From Saccoglossus kowalevskii (taxonomy: Eukaryota; Hemichordata; Enteropneusta; Harrimaniidae): a DNA stretch of 11,947 nucleotides. The position numbers and the translations under genes are program-made. This document shows, one piece after another, positions 6,886 to 11,947 of this stretch (its first letter is position 1; the number at the start of each line of letters is the position of its first letter). The DNA lies in NCBI RefSeq assembly GCF_000003605.2, contig NW_003155742.1, positions 44,834-56,780 of the forward strand, written 5' to 3'. The notes under the pieces were generated by a model. It worked only from the letters and a program-made list of their open reading frames with translations. It was not told where the DNA came from and did not search any database.

Positions 6886-8851
6886 TTGTGAATGTTCATT
6901 GGTAAAAATTAGTACCAACGTAACCGAGTGTACAAGTCTTATTTACCACACTCTTGCTACAAACTGACAAACTACAAGCAAGCATCATCTAGTGTACACC
7001 TAACACTAAACCACCTGCTAGTAGATTCGACAATCAATGTAAATCTAACACACAGCGTAGTTCATAACATAATAACCCACCTAAACAAAAATCTATATGT
7101 AAAATGTCAATGGGAATTGAATAAATTTGGTCATACAAAATCCATTTAAAGTATTTACTGAAATCTTCTCATATTGCAAAATGCACATTTTTCTCGGTTT
7201 GTCAAATCATTTTTCTATTGACAATTAGCACCAGCTGTATTATTAGGTAAAAGTCTAATAATATTTTGATAAAGTCACGCTGCCTACCAACACAATACAA
7301 GTTGCTGTCAATCATTAATAAACAAGTTTTCAGTTCGTCTCTGACACAAAATTGAGGGAAGGGGTTATAACATAAAAAGACATTCATAATTCTATTTGCT
7401 GCAGTTTTTCACAAGTTTGATAGATTTCCTAGACTATCTGGCCTCATAGATGCCTAGTAATTTATGAATCAACACCAATATGCCTCAATTTAATAATCAT
7501 ACTTTGTCCTATGTTTTGAATACTTGACAAAAATTTGGAAACATTCAACAGTGACCTAGACAATGACAATACAAAATCAAAATTGTTCAGTACAAGACTG
7601 AAGCTAGAACACTAAAATCTGCATGTAGCTGCATATTTTCAATGCCTAAAAGTATAATAGTAACAGCCCTTACCACTTGGGAGATCTACGCTGTCACATT
7701 CAAAACCTGGGAAACTAATATTACACATTTCAAACTGAATTTAATGTGACACTAGGCTCATAGGCCAAACTGAAATGAACAAAGATAGTTCCTGTATGTG
7801 TAGCTTTACTTTATCATGATTGACAAGTCATTGTAAAATCATTGGTGAGCCAAATAAAGCAAGGAAAGGTTGAATGAGACAATTAGCAGGACTGTAATGA
7901 CAACAACTGGCAGCAATTATTGCAGTGATAGTTTTTAGTAGTTTCATTGCACGTAATGCCACACGGCCCAACACATTGATAACAAAGTTACTCTGTCCTA
8001 AATTGAAATTAAAAGCTTACGATTCTCACATTAGATTTCATAGTGCTGTACACTAGTTGCACATAACGTATGATTAAAACATACGTGCCACCTAATGCAT
8101 TCATTTTTCAAAATTGTTTTTCGAAATTTAAGAACCGCAAAAGAAACTAGTCATTTGAACCATGTTGACTGCGTTAAAAAACAACTGCTTACAAATGTAC
8201 ATACTTGCAACTATGACGTGGATCAACAGACATTAGCATCCATTTTATGAAAGCCATTGTTGGTAAAAGTTTGGTATGTGAAGTTTAAACAAATCAAGCA
8301 CAAAAATCACGATTACGCAAACAGTTCTTTGTCCGATTTCATAGATTTTTTCAGAGATTGAACTCAAGATCAATTAAAAAAACAAAATGTAAAATATTTT
8401 TCAAGTATCAGTAATAATTCATTACTAATTGACCTGTGAAAACGGAGCACTCTAATTTATTACTCTAACAGAATTCTTCTCCACCACTTTGTAAAAGAAC
8501 CAAACAATTCAGAAACTATCTCTTTTACATTATTGTTAAGAACATTGTAGTCTTCCTTTTCTCATAAAAATGTGTTGGCTAACTGTTTTTGTTTTCTAGT
8601 AGCAGTAAAAATTGATTTTGTTTATTTAGCAGTCACGTGATGTAATTAATGTTGACATTAGTGTTATCATAATTTTTGGATAGAGTGATGCAAGGGCTAC
8701 AACAACATGTAAAAATTGTTAGTCATTAATCATTATTATTATTTTTATCAAGCTTTTTCTGTTTTGCCCAACGAAAGTCTACTACATCATTAAGTACATG
8801 TTAAGTATTGTGTATTATTTGATTTCCAACAGAAAAATGTATGTATTTAAT
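6886..8851. other. AT-rich sequence, no gene seen
   Basis: No exon, RNA gene or repeat array is recognised. The frames at 6928-7149 (plus) and 7202-7387 (minus) lack coding character. A palindromic E-box CACGTG lies at 8634-8639, unsupported by context. A 7-bp hairpin (ACGTATG 8066-8072, CATACGT 8080-8086) is present. Confidence 0.55.
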
Positions 8852-8929
8852 CTCAATCAAAGTTGGGATTGAGGCATCTACGAGGGCAAATAGTCTAGGA
8901 CAATCCTTAAATTTGCTGAGAGACTATTT
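8852..8929. other. Two adjacent perfect hairpins
   Basis: Hairpin 1 pairs CTCAATC (8852-8858) with GATTGAG (8867-8873) around an 8-nt loop. Hairpin 2 pairs AAATAGTCT (8888-8896) with AGACTATTT (8921-8929) around a 24-nt loop. Two exact stems within 78 bases is more than I expect by chance, but neither arm is long enough for a typical microRNA precursor. They lie just downstream of the candidate minus-strand stop codon, so they would fall early in the proposed 3' UTR. Confidence 0.55.
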
Positions 8930-9166
8930 AGATCACCAGTAACTTTAAATAGCTGTCATGGCAGCATGAACTTTATCACATAAACATTCAAGGTAAATAA
9001 GACACACCCGAACAACTACACTGAGCAGCCAAAGTAATATTGTAGTATATCAAAATAAGGATACTCTGTTGAATAAGTTGAAGGAATCCATCTATATTTA
9101 CATACAGTTCTGTTTCTGCTTGTTTACAGTTTGCTACATAAAATACGACTATGTATTTGACGTGCG

Positions 9167-9235
9167 TCATAATGTCCCAAAGTACGGCTCCATGATTTCA
9201 TCCATTGTGCCCGGTCCCCAATGTGTTAGTTGGTC
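9167..9235 (-). CDS. Candidate last coding exon of a minus-strand gene, unrecognised product (partial)
   Basis: On the minus strand, a strong 3' splice site (a T-rich tract ending ATTATTTTCCTACAG, with the AG at 9237-9236) is followed by 22 open codons and a TGA stop at 9169-9167. Readable residues are THWGPG and then MDEIMEPYFGTL as the C-terminus. The exon is about half G+C against roughly one third around it, which is what an exon in AT-rich DNA looks like. The other two minus frames close within 12 codons. The phase would be 0 at the splice. I do not recognise the protein family, and 22 residues are too few for motif evidence. No further exon is visible upstream to the window edge (11947), so the previous intron would exceed 2.7 kb. 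A plus-strand frame (9069-9311) overlaps it but has no splice support. The remaining doubt is that the open stretch is short. Confidence 0.4.
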   Translation of the reverse strand, partial: DQLTHWGPGTMDEIMEPYFGTL

Positions 9236-11374
9236 CTGTAGGAAAATAATAAAAAAATTTTTCATGATTGATATGACAAGTTCAAACACCAATATGTTAC
9301 AGAATAAGTGAAGAGGCCAAAGCAACTGACAAGATTAATTAAATGAAACTAATTCACAAACAGAGCAAAAAAAATGTAGTTAAAATTTGCACTTATGAAC
9401 CTGGTTGAATCAAGGATAGTACTGGATAGTCCATTGAATATTTTTTCTGAACTGCACAGAACTATAAATTCTGATTCGTACCATTAGACATTGATTTTTC
9501 TGAAATGTTTTACTGGCTTACCATTTTGACCTTATTAAATTTCCTAACGAGTCTGCTGTATGTTTTGCAATTTGTGATCAGAATATCAAATGAACTAAAC
9601 TAAGAATATCTTTCACAGCAATGTCATAACGACAATGTAATTTATTAATTATTGTTTTCTGTATATGTTTAGTCACCTAAAGAAGATGTGCTGTCCTCAC
9701 ACAAGTAGAAATGTCAAAACCCTCACATAAATATAGCTGATATTTTATAGTCTCTTTTATCAGTGGTTGATCAGTTATGGCATTACATTTGAGGTAAATA
9801 TAGAGAATACAGAACAAGACCCCAGCAACTTCCTGTTTTAGTTATCATCAAAAAACATTAGTCAAGATTTGTGCCATCGAAAAGTTGCTGATCTTGTTAA
9901 CAATCAAATCAGTCTTCTTTCTGATCACTATTTGTGATGCATAGTCTGAAAGCAATCTGGAAGCACAATATAAAAAGAGTTGGATTGAAAATATTATAAA
10001 GTGATTCAACCCATTCAGCAATTAGGTTAGCGTTTTTAAGAGAAATTTTTTTGTGATTAGATTAAATCATTTTGATTTTAGATATGTTTAGGGCAATAAA
10101 TAGTGTTTGTAATATTGACCTGTATGCATTGGTTATTTGGTGGTGACCATTTTTGATTTTGCATAAAACAGCACCATGGTCTATTCCTTTAGCAGGTGTG
10201 CGAAGAAAAAAAAGTTGATGGAGTAATGAACACTTATGTTAAAAAGTTTACAAAATCCTTACCTGTGCTAGATAAAGGCAAATACTGGACAATTTAAAGA
10301 CAAGAACTGTTCTTTTGGTTGTCTAAAATTAAAGAAAGGATCACTATGTTATTATGTAACAAGTAGCAATGAATTGGAATTGCTTTCTTAGAAATCATCC
10401 AGCACACAAGTCAGAGAAAATCACCACATTATTTTGCAATGACTTTTGTCAAATTACTTGCAAACATTGCCAATATCGTTAATAATCTCAATTGATTGCA
10501 AAAATTCTTGATTAATAGTGAACATTCTCTGTGTCTCGTTAATAAGTATATAATATTCTCATTTTTGGTAGTTTTATTAGTCCAAACAGTCTCTGGTTCT
10601 TCAAAAATTAAATTTATATAAATAAGTGTATGTCACAGTGTTCAAATCTCATAAACTAGTAAACATGTTATGTTAACCACTACATTCATCCGACTCAATA
10701 TTACCCAGGGTATTCAGCATTCATCATGTCATTTGTTTTAATTCACGCGTTTTAGGAGGTAGGCACTCTCGCAAGCACACCCCTAAAAAATTATGTAAAT
10801 GACAACTTTAGTTTCCATGTAACAGATTATGAAATTAGTCGTGTAGTCATTGATTTCAGCAACAATTTTACAATGAAGAAATATGCACATATTATTACAT
10901 TATTAATTATGTCGAACAAAAATCTAGGGGGTTAAAATTATTAGTCTGTCAGAACACAGTCAGAGTCAAAATTTCCTCAGTTTCTTCATTGTCTAATGTG
11001 TTTGATCGTACATAAACTCTTGATGTTTTTTTGCATGATTTGACCTGCAACAATGCCTTTGTCCTGATAGGTCATCTGTTATTAACCCATCAGTATGTTG
11101 TGTTGTACCGACACAACTGTTGTAATTGATTTAAACGAAAAAATGGCATATTTTTTTTTAAATTGGTAATTAGCAATTGTTTAAAGAAACTTAATATGGA
11201 ATGGGGTATTTACTGACTTTCACTTTTGTAACAGGTCATTGTCGATGCATAGTTTACGCACAGTTACATATTGACAACGGTCGATATCCACACTATATTA
11301 TATAAATATGATAACCAGTATTCAGAAAAGGTCAAACAATGGTTAAAGACCATGTTATATGATTAGACAGTTAA
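9236..11374 (-). other. Presumed intron, AT-rich, no gene seen
   Basis: If the exon at 9167-9235 is real, this is its upstream intron. The 3' end has the expected T-rich tract and AG. I scanned both strands and found no second exon with paired splice sites and an open GC-richer frame. An open stretch without ATG at 10756-10932 (plus) is AT-rich and treated as chance. No repeat array or RNA gene is recognised. Confidence 0.35.
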
Positions 11375-11490
11375 ATTAGAGGCATTTTGGAGGGGATGGG
11401 TTTTTAGCTGAAAGTGACCCTGAAAAATGAGAAATGCCCGAAAGTGTAGGGGGTGCTTAACCGCGCATGGGCACTAAGCTGGATGAGTAT
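11375..11490. repeat. GC-richer patch, probable dispersed repeat fragment
   Basis: The sequence between GAGGCATTTTGGAGGGG (about 11380) and GGGCACTAAGCTGG (about 11470) is clearly richer in G and C than its flanks and has several CpGs. On the minus strand it contains a good-looking 3' splice tract, ATTTCTCATTTTTCAG, but the frames behind it close within about 18 codons. I read it as a worn transposable element piece rather than an exon. The family is not identified. Confidence 0.3.
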
Positions 11491-11692
11491 GGTAGTAAAT
11501 CAGAACATACTGATCCATTATTTAGTAAAGCAAAACAAGTCATTGAAAATGACACAGTCCCCATTAAATTAAGTTCTCTTTGTGCTCGTCATATTAAAGT
11601 GGAGGGGTTGTTGCGAGCGTGTCCTTGAAACTTAAGTTCCAAGTGGTGTATACAACAGATTGTTTATTTACATCAAAACACGTGTTCCGTTT
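11491..11692. other. Gene-free sequence between repeats
   Basis: Mixed composition with no open frame of note. TGACACAGTCCCCATT (about 11550) and the GC-rich GTTGCGAGCGTGTCC (about 11610) may belong to the same worn repeat landscape as the neighbours. This is a guess from composition only. Confidence 0.35.
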
Positions 11693-11925
11693 AGTAGTAA
11701 TATGGCCAAAAATAAAAACAGCCGTTATTCGGCCATCTTTGATCTGATTATGAAACACACTGATATGTATGATGTATGTGCCAAATACAAATGAAAATGG
11801 TACATAAATTGTGGAAATATAGTAGTAAGGCCAAAAAGTCAGATGGCTGTCAATCGGCCATCCTTAACCAGATTTTGAAACAAATTGTCATAGACATGCC
11901 CACAGGATTCTGAAATATGACTCTG
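11693..11925. repeat. Two diverged copies of a 125-bp repeat
   Basis: Copy A starts AGTAGTAA at 11693 and copy B starts AGTAGTAA at 11821. Shared landmarks keep a constant 125-bp offset: GGCCAAAAA (11704 and 11829), CGGCCATC (11730 and 11855) and GAAACA (11752 and 11877). Copies are roughly two thirds identical, so this is an old tandem duplication or array. Each copy contains a GGCC...GGCTG...CGGCCA inverted motif that could fold. Similar GGCCAAAAA...TCGGCCAT repeats, followed by GACAGAC-type simple repeats, occur in introns of marine invertebrates by my recollection. Confidence 0.8.
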
Positions 11926-11947
11926 GACAGACTGAGGGACAGACTGA
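11926..11947. repeat. Start of a 12-bp simple tandem repeat at the window edge
   Basis: GACAGACTGAGG (11926-11937) is followed directly by GACAGACTGA (11938-11947), cut by the window end. It probably continues as a minisatellite or GACA-type array beyond the window. Confidence 0.7.

Larger units (their letters stand above)
1270..9166 (-). other. Putative very long 3' UTR of a minus-strand gene
   Basis: This AT-rich stretch of almost 8 kb has no convincing coding exon on either strand, only short chance frames. It lies between a candidate last coding exon (stop codon 9167-9169, minus strand) and a candidate poly(A) site (1264-1269). That arrangement suggests a single long 3' UTR, as seen in many neuronal or developmental regulators of animals. 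Minus-strand TGTANATA octamers, the Pumilio-binding consensus, occur at 1391-1398, 2487-2494, 4467-4474 and 9095-9102. Four is only slightly above my rough expectation for this base composition, so this is weak support. Small mobile elements (3141-3314, 3988-4134, 6287-6525) are embedded in it. The alternative is plain intergenic or intronic DNA. Confidence 0.33.

Noticed and set aside
8634-8639. E-box CACGTG
   Set aside because: A single 6-mer without neighbouring motifs or a start site carries no weight.
1391-9102. Pumilio-type TGTANATA sites on the minus strand
   Set aside because: Four copies in about 8 kb is close to what this AT-rich composition gives, so I mention them only as weak support for the 3' UTR model.
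10756-10932. 59 open codons without ATG, behind CACGCGTTTTAG on the plus strand
   Set aside because: The acceptor-like tract is weak, the base composition is that of the flanking DNA and the peptide shows no family. A chance open stretch is likely given the length scanned.
1-11947. tRNA, rRNA or snRNA genes
   Set aside because: I looked for A/B box, cloverleaf and conserved rRNA or snRNA segments by eye and saw none. A covariance-model scan would be decisive.

Overview
The window looks like AT-rich, intron- and UTR-like DNA from an animal nuclear genome, most plausibly a marine invertebrate or early-branching deuterostome. I infer this from three things. There are no long ORFs. Splice- and polyadenylation-like signals are present. 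Several decayed transposable elements resemble families common in such genomes. I see no bacterial genes, tRNA, rRNA, CRISPR array or operon. Almost all ATG-started frames of 60-90 codons are chance frames in AT-rich or tandem-repeat DNA, and I do not call them genes.

Region 1 (1-845) is a minisatellite with a 69-bp unit. It has two units shortened by 17 bp. Its last unit runs without a break into region 2 (829 to about 1170), a decayed fragment of the C-terminal end of a LINE-type ORF2 that ends in a broken C2H2-like finger. The minisatellite may have been seeded from that element.

Region 3 (about 1245-9166) is nearly 8 kb with no credible coding exon. It begins at low coordinates with a well-formed minus-strand polyadenylation signal (1264-1269) followed by a strongly GU-rich downstream element. 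It ends at high coordinates next to a short minus-strand open stretch (9167-9235) preceded by a good 3' splice site. The simplest reading is the last coding exon and very long 3' UTR of a minus-strand gene whose other exons lie beyond the window. This is a model built from signals alone, and I do not recognise the protein. The region also holds three small inverted-repeat elements (3141-3314; 3988-4134, TA-flanked and mariner-MITE-like; 6287-6525), several perfect hairpins, and a cluster of three motifs matching the ZNF143/Staf site (6765-6885).

Region 4 (9236-11947) would be the upstream intron of that gene. Its right end holds a GC-richer patch (about 11375-11490) and a dispersed repeat in two diverged copies 125 bp apart (11693 to about 11925), ending in a 12-bp simple repeat at the window edge.

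No complete gene is present, and I found no convincing new biological system. The items most worth checking are the terminal exon with its long 3' UTR and the origin of the minisatellite from the LINE tail.
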